From Phaeotremella fagi (Eukaryota > Basidiomycota > Tremellomycetes > Tremellales > Phaeotremellaceae): a stretch of DNA of 64,000 nt. The stretch covers positions 682,001 through 746,000 of the forward strand of contig BCHU01000013.1 in NCBI GenBank assembly GCA_001599715.1. The letters run 5' to 3'. Below, piece after piece: positions 21,603 to 35,717 of this stretch. Made by a program: the position numbers and the translations under genes. The notes under the pieces were generated by a model. The model saw nothing but the letters and a program-made list of their open reading frames with translations, searched no databases and was not told where the DNA came from. Numbering within the stretch: the first letter of the stretch is position 1; every line of letters starts with the position of its first letter.

Positions 21603-22057
21603 TTGAAATGATTGATTCGAGAATGAAGGGGAATGAGTTCTAAGGCGTTTGGTGGGGCTAGTTGAGTGATCGCGTGAGTAATTTGACTATTACAGTACGA
21701 TGACGCATCCTGTTCTTGACTCACGGATAAGTCAGTTCTTTATGATCGTATGAAGTGTGAGATTTCATACATAGATGTTGGATGGTTGATAGTTGAATCA
21801 CTTCTCCTCAACGAAGTGTCAATGTGGAGGTGAATGTGGCGCTTTGATGGGAGTACGAGGTGAGTCAGATGTTCGTTCCGCTTAGTGATACAAACCATGG
21901 TCTCCCCGTTCCCACGACAACCAAAGGGGGGACGAGGTTCTACTTGGCATGCCGTGAGACCGTGAGTTGTCTTCTATAAGTAGCGTTCTCCTCCATCCCC
22001 CTGTCTTCTTCTCAATCCATTTCATTCTCACCCACCAAAATACCAGTTTAAACAATA
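21603..22057. promoter_or_regulatory. Divergent promoter, BTB3 and SDR2
   Basis: No coding signal. The SDR2 side has a CT-rich run and CACCCACC just before the leader; nothing more specific is visible. Confidence 0.4.
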
Positions 22058-23160
22058 ATGCCAGCTTCATCAACAGATCGTGTCGTAGTTATCACAGGTA
22101 CAGCTAGAGGTATAGGTGTAAGTCAACTATCCAAATCTATGTTGTAATAAATAGTCTGAACTGATAATCTGTATCTCATTATAGCTCGAATGGGTTAATC
22201 AATATAGTAAAGATAAAAACACATTTGTCGTAGCAACGATTCGAAAACTTCCAACTACGCCTGAACTCGATGAATTGGTTAAAAACAACAAAAATGTCGT
22301 CCTGGTAGCTGTCGATTTAGCTGATGTTGATAAATTTGATGTAAGAGAATGAGTCTTGATTGGTAAAAGTACTCGTACTGATCTGAACATAGGAAGTTGC
22401 AGCTATCATCAAAAAGGAGACTGGTGGAAGAATCGATACTTTGATGCAGTAAGTCCTTAGAAATCTCATACTCCAAAACCTCACTAATAATCACAAGTAA
22501 CGCCGCAACAATGATTGAAGCAGGTGGAAGAGGTCAAGCGAAAGTTATCGAAAGTACCGCTGAAGAATGGCAAAAGACCGTAAGCAAACTTCCACCTCTA
22601 CATAACCAACAGCTAAACCAAACATACCCCGGTAGTTCCTTATCAACACAACCTCACCGATCATGCTAACCAAAGCCCTCTTACCTCAGTTAGAAGCTGG
22701 TAAAGAAAAACGTTTGATCTTTATAAGTTCTTTCTTGGCCAACGAACAGTTCCATATCGATTCCAAAGGAACTCTCAATTATACCAGTTATTCTGCATCT
22801 AAAGCTGCGTTGAATTTAGCTTCATTGAAATTCCATCAGGAGTGAGTTCGAGTACGAGTACAACCTGTCTATTGTTACTAACTAAAATATATCAGTTTGG
22901 TCGGAGATGGATTCAGTGTTATCACACTCAATCCAGGTTCAGTCAAGAGTGATCTAGACACTGAAGGAAAGAATTTAGAAGGTGTAAGTAGGATTTCCAT
23001 GTCTTTCAAATATTCTGAACAATTACTTACGACTCTGTAGGGCGCAATGGAACCGGTCGAATCTGTTTCACGAATGAAAAGTTTCGTCGATAGACTAGAT
23101 CCAACGTTAGGAGGTAGAAATTATTCTTTGGAAGGTAGTTTGGAAATGCTTGTTCAATAA
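22058..23160 (+). CDS. Short-chain dehydrogenase/reductase 2
   Basis: Classical SDR of about 250 residues with six or so introns. It begins with the cofactor motif VVVITGTARGIG, has HNAATMIEAGG in place of the usual NNAG, the Ser in LIFISSFLANE, and the Tyr-x-x-x-Lys pair in YTSYSASKAALNLAS. LNPGSVKSDL follows as in carbonyl reductases of the sniffer type. The start at 22058 gives the motif at residue 11, as expected. TAA at 23158-23160. Substrate unknown. It is divergent from BTB3 and convergent with CEF1. Confidence 0.88.
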
Positions 23161-23352
23161 TCACCGTAGTGTCTGTGATTGACGGTCTAAGATTTGGATG
23201 GCAGATTTTTGGAATTCTAAGCGATCTTGTGATATACTGTAGTTGAATTGTAATCTGTACCCTGTTATTTCCGTTGAATGAAATGTTGGGGATACGTAAT
23301 ACTCAAATCGTTGCTAAATATAAAATGTATCACATAAGTATACAGACACCGC

Positions 23353-26189
<2,837 letters not shown>

Positions 26190-26553
26190 TTTGAGATTCT
26201 ACAATTCGCGTTTGCAACTTGAATCGTTTGGTGTTGAAGTAGGACTTAGTTGATATCAACCTTTTTACCTTCCCCGGAACTTTATCTTCCCTTATTCTCT
26301 ATGAATCTTGCGAAGATGAAGGTTACAATTGGATGGATAAGAAGACGAAGAAGATTAAACTTAGTGAATGAGTAGGTAGATGATCTGAATGACAGCCTGG
26401 AAATACGGAGTTATACCTGTGTGGCACTAACCGCCGACCACTACTTGTAATGATGATAATAATACATAGCTAGACTCAGTTACTTCGAGGTCATCTCGAT
26501 CTCCTATATAGTCTGTTATTTTATAAGCCATACGCCAACCAGTCAAAACTCCT
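26190..26553. promoter_or_regulatory. CEF1 promoter and TMA46 3' flank
   Basis: Between two minus-strand genes. No coding signal; nothing specific recognised beyond AT-rich tracts. Confidence 0.4.
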
Positions 26554-28327
26554 CTATCCACTTCCAACCTTCTCCCTCTCCTCAACCGTCAATCCGTCGA
26601 CTGCATTCGTAACTTCTGCCACTTCTTTACTTGGTTCAACAGCGTTACTCTCCTCATCCTCGTCCCCTCTAACTCCTTCAGTTTCATCATCATCCATACC
26701 TTCAGGTCTAGAATCGTCTTCCAACTGGGATGGGTTTTATTAGTGATTGTTAGGATAGCACCGAATACTCTGATGAAACTCACATATCTAGCCATGTACC
26801 TTGAGATATCCCAATCATCCTCCTCAGCATCTTCACCATCATCGTAGATCTCGCCACCGAATTCGAACATCTCCTTCCCAGACATACCAGCCATTTTACC
26901 AGCAGCTCTCTGAGCAATTTTAGCTTTCTCAATAGCTTCCTGTTCAGCTTGTTTCTTTTCGATTCTAGATTTCTTCCAGATCGCGAATGATTCAGGTGTA
27001 ACAGGTGTAAGTGGTGGTTTCAGTTTATGTCTCTACGATGTTAATTTGTGTCAGTGGTTGTTGGTGAAATAAAAGATTATTCAGTTTACCTCGACTTCCA
27101 AGAATTCTTCTATCGAAATGACTTCTTTCTTAGCCAACTCTTCTGCAGCTTTCTTTTCTGACTTCAAAACGAATCCAGGTGGTAAAGCGTGACGATACAT
27201 GCAATTTGTTCCTACGAACGAGGTTAGATAAGGAATTGTCGATGAAAGAATGAACATACCTCCGTTAGGCTAAAATCGAGACAGAAAATTAATCACGACA
27301 ATCAGTACGATTCCAAAGTAGTGAATATAGACGTACGCATTCCCAGCTAACATTTATCAGCATAAAGTGCATTGCAAAATTTGAAACAACTTACAACCAA
27401 CCATATTTCTTATTCTCGATAGCCTCAATAAAGTATTTACAAACGATCTAAAAACAGTCAATAAAGTAAACCATCAAGGTGGGTCAACTTACATCCGTTG
27501 TAGTTCTCTGTTTTTTAGAAGCTTGATCCACGACACCGCGTAATTTCTCTTCATCCCAGTTCTCCATTGTATCTAATTTTCAAGGTATCAGAACCGAAAT
27601 CCACCATCTGTCAATTTTTCAGGACTCACCATTCCTCTTTGCACTCTCCTTATCACGGGTGTCCTCGTAGATATTGACTTTTTCGACTTTACGTTCGACG
27701 TTCTTGTCGTGCGAGAATTTACATTTTGAACCTGAAAAGTTAAATATGTGTTGTGCCTTCATTGAATGAACTTGAATTTACCTTTCTCACAATTACCAGC
27801 TTTGAAGAAAACACACAAAACCTATGAATCATATTCAGTTTCTAGTCATGGTCCAATTATATAACAACTCACAGTCTTGGGATCTAAGACGATCAGAAAT
27901 CAGTATTGAAGTCATCTAAAGAAGGCCAAGACGTACCAGTTCCAAAAGGTACTTTTTGAATTTGAGCAGGTTTGAATAAATCAGCTTCCATCTTCTTCCT
28001 AGCCAATTCTTGAGCTTTCAATTTAGCTTTCTCCTCATTAGCTTTTTCTTTCGCCAACTAAAGAAGACACCCGTCAACACCACTTTTTCTAAGAAACTAT
28101 ATCCAGACCTGAACTTACAGCTTCTTTGTTTTTCCCTGCCAACGATTCTTGTTGTTTGACGGTAGCGACGAATCTTTGAACTTTGGCTGATTTATTTTTA
28201 TTCTTCATCCCGAAGGTCTGTGTTGTTTTTTACGGATCAGTGAAAAACACTCATAATTTGATGTCGTGTGAAGAAAGGAAATAGGAGATGTTTGCCTTAC
28301 CTTATCCTCTTTAACCTTGGGTGGCAT
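26554..28327 (-). CDS. TMA46: CCCH zinc-finger protein Tma46/ZC3H15 (DRG-family regulatory protein)
   Basis: Tma46 (DFRP1 in animals) stabilises the Rbg1/DRG1 GTPase and binds ribosomes. The N-terminus is very basic ([20 protein letters not shown]). The first CCCH finger is [19 protein letters not shown] and the second lies in [14 protein letters not shown] with [24 protein letters not shown]-type segments follow ([28 protein letters not shown]) and an acidic tail with [24 protein letters not shown]. About ten short exons join in frame from ATG 28327 to the TAG at 26554-26556. Length and order match the family. Confidence 0.92.
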
Positions 28328-28676
28328 GATGGGCGATGTTTCTTTGATGTACTAGTATCCAAGGTAGAGATTGTGTTTATATGTCTGTTACTGGAGTCGA
28401 AATGATGTTCTGTGGTGATATCACTCTTTAATCTTTAGAGATGAATTTTTTTGGTTTTAACGTCGAAAAGCATTTTCGCTTTCAACTTAAACTTCTCCAA
28501 AATGTTAGGCTCACTGATTGCGGGGTGGAGTGGTCAGAGTGAATGTCAGGCTCATCAGTGGCAATCAGTCTACCTTCCTTTGAGTCCAATCATTCATCCG
28601 TATCCATATTTTCCAACTTTGATCTTAACAAAGCTGTCTTTATAGACATCCACAAATCAACAACAAGAATACAACC
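28328..28676. promoter_or_regulatory. Divergent promoter, TMA46 and HOP2
   Basis: About 350 bases with no coding signal. A ribosome-associated housekeeping gene and a meiotic gene share it, so separate elements are likely; I could not pick them out. Confidence 0.4.
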
Positions 28677-30062
28677 ATGCCACCCAAAGCACCTCCAAAA
28701 GAGAAAGTCGTGAAAGGTGATGAAGGTAGGTCAACCCATAGTCTTGGTTCTCAGTGGCGGTTGTCATTGCAAGTTGAATGATGGTCCTAAGCTGACCACA
28801 CTTTCCCTTCAGCTGAAGAAGTGAGCTCTGTTAGCAATGGAGACTCACAATGCACTTAGCTTACAGTCTTATAGCTGGTTTTACAATATCTCAAATCAGT
28901 AAGTCCACCTTGTTACCCATCAAATTGACATCCTTCAGGTCAATCGACCATACGCCAGCAGTAAGTCGAATGAAACGCCGACCAAATCGCTCGAATTATC
29001 ATACTGAACTGAAATTTAGCCGATGTATCAGCCAATCTAAAAAATAAAGTCCCAAAAACAGCAGCTCAAAAAGTATTAGTTACTCTAGCAGGTATGTCGA
29101 TTCCCGCCCACTCTCTCACTACAACTTCTTCGTTGACAAAAAATGAAAACAGAGAGAGGTAGTTTAACAATGAAGACTTATGGGAAATAAACTATATTCG
29201 TTTATAATCAGGTGAATATCATCTTCGATTTTCTTTAGTAGGGAAAAGGTTATTGAATGAACGAATTTAGGAATTACTCCCATCTTTACCGGCTGACGAG
29301 TTGACCTCTCTCGATGAGAAGATTAAAGCCATTCGTAGTCAGATCGAGGAGAAGAAGAAAGATTTAAAAAATGTTCAAACGGGTAAGTGAATTGCTCCTT
29401 TCGTCGTCATTTTTGTTATGGTTTGTTGACGCTGTAAAACAGAACTTGCCGCTTTGGAAGCTACACCTAAAACCAATGCGTTAAACAAAGAAATTCAACG
29501 GATCGAGGCTGAGGTGAATACAACAATCTTCTGATAGTCAGAACATCAACACTGATGGTATCTCCAGAACGAAGTCAGTTTGAAAGCTCTATTATCTTAT
29601 AAAGGTGATGGTGATGATTGTTTATCACCTGTTGAACCACTATCCGAAGAAGCTATCAAGAAGATCGACAGTGATTTCACTAAATGGAGAAAGGAATGGG
29701 ATTCTCGTAGAAAGGTATATCGCGAGTGAGTATACTTATCCGACATTTTCTATTAAAAAAACAACTTCTGACACCGATTCAGAGCTCTAGGTCTTCTCTC
29801 AGATAGTGGTCTCGTCCAAAACAAAACCGAATTCGAAGAGGAACAAGGTATCGAACCAGACGACGAAGAAGCGTTGGAAGTTGAAAACGGAGAATTCTGT
29901 AAACCGCCAAAACCAATTAACAAACCGAAAAAATCAATTCAAAATGGTCATGGCGTTGGTGGTAAACCATCTCCGTTGGGTACATCTGAATTGGGGAAGA
30001 GATCGAACAGTGTAGCTGTTGTTGAAGAAGGAGAGAAGAAGAAGAAGGCTAAGAAAGTTTGA
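28677..30062 (+). pseudogene. HOP2: Hop2/TBPIP meiotic recombination protein homologue with an in-frame stop
   Basis: Hop2 works with Mnd1 and Dmc1 in meiotic strand invasion. Exons 28677-28725, 28813-28820, 28875-28898, 28939-28960, 29020-29091, 29153-29211, 29271-29382 and more, to TGA at 30062, join in one frame. The winged-helix part reads ELVLQYLKSVNRPYASTDVSANL, KTAAQKVLVTLAERG, MKTYGK; the coiled coil and C-terminus include ELLPSLPADELTSLDEKI, WRKEWDSRRKVYREALG, and a basic tail. Immediately after YGK, codon 29188-29190 is TAA, where relatives have Gln or Lys (YGKQ-IFVYNQ). The frame then runs on without any other defect and all splice sites are sound. So either the gene is freshly inactivated, or the base is a sequence error, or the stop is read through. 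Exon 2 is an 8-nt microexon. Confidence 0.8.
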
Positions 30063-30417
30063 GAATTGAGTATCAAGGGAGGGAAGGAGTCTTCAAGAGG
30101 TATCAAATCAAAAGATCGTCGTTATAGGTCATCCATTCGTTGTATAAACTTCACTACATCCGTATGATTATCAATCAATCACACAGAACAATAATCTACA
30201 TTACCCGATCATGCATCCATGTCATACAAGTATGAAAAACTTATTTATTCAGCCCAATTAACAGGAGATCAGCTTACGAAATCTTCACAAGGATAGGGGT
30301 CAGTTTATCAATCTTTCACTTTAAAACACTTTCGTGACCCTAGAAATGCCGTGATAGTAATCAAAGGAAAATCATATATAGAGATCAAATGTCGTTGAAA
30401 TTCGTGATTTGCTTTTC
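30063..30417. promoter_or_regulatory. HOP2 3' flank and nitroreductase 1 promoter
   Basis: A CATATATAG element at about 30373-30381 lies some 40 bases upstream of the first ATG at 30418. No coding signal. Confidence 0.45.
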
Positions 30418-31552
30418 ATGTTCAGAACAATTTCTTCAACTTTACAATCAACTCTGAAAACTAGTTCTACCTTGTCAACTAAAAGATTATTATCAACAAT
30501 GTCAGGATCAGATGCATTCTTCACAGCCGTCGAGGTGAGTAAACAGACTCAGTCTTCGCGTACATCTATCTCCCAAAGGAAATGCTAACGAAGATCAAAA
30601 CCCGTTTAGACACGTAGATCATACTACAACCTCACCAACAAATCCCCAATCTCCAATGAAAAACTTCAACAAATTGTCGAAACCGCGGTCAAATTCGCAC
30701 CAACATCATTCAACGCTCAACAATCACGAGCAGTTTTGTTGACAGGTACTAAACATGTTGAACTTTGGGAAACGGCGAAACAAACTTATATCTCGACTTT
30801 GGGTGATGATCGTATGTCCTTTATCTCTCTGACTACTGTTTTATGGTTTTAAAATTTGACTAACTGGGATCCCGTGTTTAGAAGCTAAGATCGACGCTGC
30901 TGTTGCTCAATTCGATAGTCAGTATGCTGCTGGTTATGGAAGTGTAGCTTTCTTTGAAGATCAAGCTGTCATCGAAGGTTGGGGAAGTAAGATGCCTCCA
31001 TTGGCCAATGTAGGTTTACTTGATTCCATCTTTCGTTTCTTTTCGCGTTCCTTATGCACATCATTCGTTTTGATACTCTCTTGTCTGTTATGACTTTTTC
31101 ACTGATACAAGATTATTTCGATAGGCTTTCAAAGTTTGGTCACAAAATTCAGGTGTGTGATTGATACATTCTTTCCTTTCGGGATGATATTAACCCAAAT
31201 TCAATATGCAGCCGGTATCCTCCAATACATCGTATGGACCGCTTTAGAAGCTGAAGGATTCGGTGCGAATCTTCAAGTAAGTTCTGCCAACCTCGATATG
31301 ACGAGCCACTAACAATTATCAGCATCACGCAGAGATCGTTCCTGGTTTGAACGACGCTATCACAACTCTTTTAGGTGTTCCTTCAACATGGAAAGTAAGT
31401 GTGGTACGATCTACATCTCGGTCAAAATCTAATTTTACATTTAGGTATCTGCTGTTTTACCTTTCGGTATTCCATCTGGTGGACCTGGAAAGGGAAGTCA
31501 TGCAAAGACTTTTGAACCTATTGAGAACAGAGTCAAAGTATTGTTTGGTTAG
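30418..31552 (+). CDS. Nitroreductase-like flavoprotein 1, with a likely mitochondrial leader
   Basis: Member of the fungal nitroreductase group (Hbn1/Frm2-like), FMN-dependent oxidoreductases linked to oxidative stress and lipid signalling in yeast. The family core begins FFTAVETRRSYYNLTNKSPIS, with KFAPTSFNAQQSRAVLLTG, AGILQYIVWTALEAEGFGANLQHHA and LPFGIPSGGPGKGS. Translation from 30418 adds a 27-residue leader (MFRTISSTLQSTLKTSS, then TKRLLST) that is rich in Ser, Thr, Arg and Lys and has no acidic residue, as in mitochondrial presequences. An in-frame ATG at 30499 would give the untargeted form. The tandem gene at 31904 lacks the leader. One intron (between SQNS and AGIL) is absent from that copy; the others coincide. 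Confidence 0.85.
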
Positions 31553-31903
31553 ATGGGGGGGGGGACGTCGATAGATATTATACAGCTATAGATAGAATAT
31601 AGATGTTAGAATGCAGTGCAATCAAAGGTACTGTAGTGTGTATCCAAGATACGGTACGAGTGTTTTAATCACTTTGAGTATGGGAATTATTATAAATCAA
31701 AGTGAAATCGGGGTGTGTGTGGGGTGATTGTGAAACACACACTTTGAGTGCACGGACCACTCGGGGTCATTACGTAGGTCTATAAGTATATATCATTCCT
31801 TTCCTTGATTCCGCTTTCTGTATTGCTTCCTCTCTTCGTCACAACCATTCACTCATAGTCATTCTCATATCCATTATCATATTCAATCAACAGAACTAAA
31901 ACA
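31553..31903. promoter_or_regulatory. Nitroreductase 2 promoter
   Basis: Begins in the 3' flank of copy 1, where a nine-base G run spans the end of ATGGGG at about 31554. AGTGCACGGACCACT (31747-31761) recurs exactly at 60829-60843. A TATAAGTATATAT run at about 31781 lies about 120 bases upstream of the ATG. Confidence 0.5.
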
Positions 31904-32833
31904 ATGGCACCACGATCATCAGAAGATTTCTTCCAAGCCGTCGAGGTGAGTTAGATTTGGCCAACTCATCAATTTGATCTAATCTGATAATCAACACCTT
32001 CAGAACCGTCGTACCTACTACAACCTCACCAACAAATCCACTCTCAGCGATGAGAAACTTTTAGCTTTGGTTGAACGTGCCGTCAAACATGCGCCTAACG
32101 CTTTCAACATGCAACAATCAAGAGCTGTTTTGATCACTGGTAAACACCATGAAGCTCATTGGGACATGGTTAAGAAGACTTATAATGATGCTGCCTCAGG
32201 TGGTGACCGTGCGTAATCTCTCTCCTTTAATCAGAATGAGTCTGCTGCTGATGCTTTGCAGAAACTAAGATCGAAGCTACCAACACCAAGGTCGATACTG
32301 AATACAAAGCTGGTTACGGAACTGTCCTCTTCTTTGAAGACCAAGCGGTCATTGAACAATGGGGTAAAAATATTCCACCCATGGCTACCGTATGTAACAT
32401 CTATATTCTATATTGATCTCATCACTCTAACAACTTTCCACAATAGATCTTCCCAGTTTGGTCTGAAAACGCAGCTGGTATTCTTCAATATATCGTCTGG
32501 ACCTCACTCGAAGCTGAAGGGCTAGGTGCGAGTCTTCAAGTAAGTTTTCCCGTACCATCTTTTCGTCTAACGCCAAAATCTGACAAACAATTGAATAGCA
32601 TTACGCAGCTTACTCAACCGAAACCGCTGCTCAAACTAATAAACTCCTTGGTCTTCCTGAGAATTGGAAGGTGAGTTTGAGTTTATGTTTTAATCGATAT
32701 AATGTTGACTCAAAAACCTACTTAGTGTACTGCTATGATGCCATTCGGTATTCCAAGTGGACCACCTGGTCGTGGAAATCATCCTAAGGAGTTCGCACCA
32801 CTTGATGCAAGAGTTAAATCTTTCTTGGGTTGA
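31904..32833 (+). CDS. Nitroreductase-like flavoprotein 2 (tandem paralogue)
   Basis: Aligns with copy 1 over its full length: FFQAVENRRTYYNLTNKSTLS, KHAPNAFNMQQSRAVLITG, TVLFFEDQAVIEQWG, AGILQYIVWTSLEAEGLGASLQHYA, MPFGIPSGPPGRGNHP and a final ARVKSFLG. It begins MAPRSSEDFF with no leader, so it should be cytosolic. Intron positions match copy 1 except for the one extra intron of copy 1. Two tandem copies with different N-termini suggest compartment split of one activity. Confidence 0.88.
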
Positions 32834-33234
32834 GATGTTGGAGTGTAGACAGATAAAGTCATGATTGTGAAAAAGAGATGAATTAGGTGTTGACTTAACG
32901 AATTATACTCTGTGGTGTCGTTTAAGTTATGAGAATGAGATACTTGTCACTTGATCAGGTGACTTGATTTCTTGGCATGAGTACTACTTAACTGCAGGCA
33001 AATGTCAAAGACTGGGATACTTGACCACATCGTCCAGACCTCCTATTCACTTCCCCCCCTTCCCCCATCCCCCATCCCCACCTACTCCGCATGAACCCAC
33101 CGGTAACTTCGGATGAATGGCATTTACCAACACTCAAAGTTTAACAGCTTAGAAGACAACCGTCCAGCTTGCCGAGGTATATATGTAGAGTGAATGAGTC
33201 AAGGTATCTCCACGAAACAATTCGTTTTCCCACC
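32834..33234. promoter_or_regulatory. Promoter of the transketolase-like gene, with a C-rich tract
   Basis: Runs of 7, 5, 5 and 4 cytosines at 33053-33079, separated by two bases each, would form a G-quadruplex motif on the minus strand and contain CCCCT, the core of the yeast stress-response element. A TATATATG box lies at about 33179, some 55 bases before the ATG. Confidence 0.6.
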
Positions 33235-35717
33235 ATGTCACCCATCGCTTTAGCTCAAGAACCAAATTCAGAACATGGGATTGGTTTGAAATCGGAAACC
33301 AACGTTCCAGCCGAAGTTGGCACTGTGAGTGGCAGTCATTTCTTACACTCCTAGATTAAAGCTGATTACGATTTTGTAGGTCAAACAAGAACAGATCGTT
33401 ATCAACACTATCAGAGTAATGGCAGCTGATCTGTGTGAAGAAGTGAGTAAATTTCAACGCTTGAACCATCGCTAAACTGATGAAATATCAATAGTACAAA
33501 GGTGGTCATCCCGGTACGGTAATGGGAGCAGCTCCAATCGGTGTAGCCCTCTGGCGCTACATCTTACACTACAACCCGAAAAACGCCGATTGGTTCGATA
33601 GAGACAGATTCGTCCTTTCAGCAGGTCACGCTTCATTACTCCAATACATGTTACTACATTTCTCAGGTTATCCAACATGGACTTTAGAGGAGATTCTCAA
33701 ATATCACGCTCCTAGAGATGACGTTATCGCTACTGGTCATCCTGAAATTGAGTTTCCAGGGATTGAAGTTACTACTGGACCTTTGGGTCAGGGGGTGGCT
33801 AATGCTGTTGGGATGGCTATTGCTGCTAAACAGGTTGAAGCTTTGTATAATAAACCGGATTTCCCGGTTGTTAGTGGTAAGATTTGGTGTGTCGCTGGTG
33901 ATGGTTGTTTACAGGAGGGTGTTGGTCATGAGGGTGGGTTTTGGTGATATTACATTCCACTGAACTCCTGTTGCTAGCTGTTTCTTTGGCTGGTCACTTT
34001 AGACTAGACAATTTAGTTCTTATTTATGATAACAACGCTATCACGCTTGATGGAACTATCGATCTTGCTTTCACTGAAGATATACCAATGAAATTCAAAG
34101 CTTGTGGTTGGGACATTCTAGATGTCTTTGACGGTTCAAACAATGTAAGTACAGATTGTCTTGAATCTTCGTACTAACCCCCGTTTAGCTTACAGGCATC
34201 GTTGAAGCCCTAGAAAAAGCCAGATCAATGCGAGGACGACCAATCCTAGTGAACGTAAGAACAGTCATCGGCTTCGGTTCCAAAAAACAAAACACCGGTG
34301 CCGTCCATGGAGCAGCTCTAGGTCCCGAAGACGTCATCCAATTGAAAAAACAACTAGGTTTCAAACCAGAAGAGAAGTTCGTCGTCCCCAAAGATGTGTA
34401 TGAATATTTCAAAGATTGTTCAGTTCGTGGTCAAGAATTAGAGGATCGATGGAATGACATGATGAAAAGATATGCAGTGGCTTATCCAAAGGAATCGGCA
34501 GAGTTTGGTAGAAGATTGAAAGGTGATTTCTCGGTTGGGTTGTTGGATCTGTTACCTACGAAAGATCAGTTACCGCAGGAGGATACTGCTACGCGTAAAG
34601 CTAGTGGGATTGTACTTTCCGCTTTGGCTCCTGTTGATCCAACTTTTATTGTTGGGAGTGCGGATATGAAAGACACTACCAACGTTAACTTCCCTGGTGA
34701 AGTCGATTTCCAAAATGTACGTGTGAAACGTACTTTTGAGATTCTTTTTTTTTTGCTCACTGAACGTTTTCTTTTAGCCCGAAACTGGATTGGGTAATTA
34801 TGCTGGACGTCAAGTCCGTTGGGGTATCAGAGAATTCGCAATGGTAGCAGCAGCCAACGGTATTGCAGCTTATCATAAACATTTCTTCCTTCCGTGAGTA
34901 GCGGATAAAAGACCAAAATCTAACTCCCACCAGTGTCACCTCAACATTCTTGATGTTTTGGATTTACGCTGCGCCAGCGGCTAGAATGGGAGCGCTTCAA
35001 GAACTACGTTGGATAGGTATCGGAACCCACGATTCCATCCAAACCGGTGATAACGGTCCCACACATCAACCTATCGCTTTAGCATCTTTCTACAGAGCTT
35101 TACCGGGTATCAACTTCATTCGTCCAGCTGACGCTGAAGAAGTAGTTGGCTCATGGTTGATAGCCTTGAAATCTCATCATCCAAGTCTGTTATCCTTCGG
35201 TAGACAACCATTACCTTTACTCCCTGGTAGTAATCGTGATAAAGTCGCTCTAGGTGGATACGTCATTCATGGGGACGAAGACGAGACACCCGATATCGTA
35301 CTTTTAGCAACTGGACCAGAAGTCTATCGAGCTATCGACGTAGCTAAACAATTAGATTCTAAACATAATTTCAAAACTCGTGTGGTCTCTCTACCAAGTT
35401 TCAAACATTTCGACGAACAACCAGTCTCATACCGTCGTAAAGTTATCCCAGCGAATAAAGCTTTGGTGATAGCTATCGAAAATTGGTCATCGTTCGGTTG
35501 GAGTAAATACGCTCATGCAGGTTGTCATATGACTACTTTCGGTAAATCTGCTCCTGAAGAGGTGTTATACACTTATTTCGGTTTCGGGGTCGATAACATT
35601 GTAAAGAAAGTCGTGGGTTTTGCTGAGGGTAAGAAAGTTGATGGTCAATGGGATGTTCCGGGTGTGGGTGAATTCGAAGAGTTGTTACTTGGTTACGCTA
35701 GTCATCCAGGTCATTGA
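33235..35717 (+). CDS. Transketolase family enzyme, dihydroxyacetone-synthase-like
   Basis: Thiamine-diphosphate enzyme moving two-carbon ketol units. Exons join in frame for about 700 residues. Motifs in order: KGGHPGTVMGAAPIGVALW; TGPLGQGVANAVGMA; the cofactor motif AGDGCLQEG; YDNNAITLDGTIDLAFTED; VRTVIGFGSKKQNTGAVHGA; then the pyrimidine half with REFAMVAAANGIAAY and HDSIQTGDNGPTHQP. The segment after the cofactor motif (TEDIPMKFKACGWDILDVFDG) and the sequence SVRGQELEDRW look more like methylotroph dihydroxyacetone synthase than like Tkl1, but this is judgement by eye. The C-terminus HPGH is not a standard peroxisomal signal, unlike classical Das. The leader at 33235 follows a TATA box closely. 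Confidence 0.88.

Noticed and set aside
29188..29190. RIP-like mutation as the cause of both nonsense codons
   Set aside because: The HOP2 change fits CpA to TpA, but the copy B change does not, and neither gene shows a wider excess of such changes.
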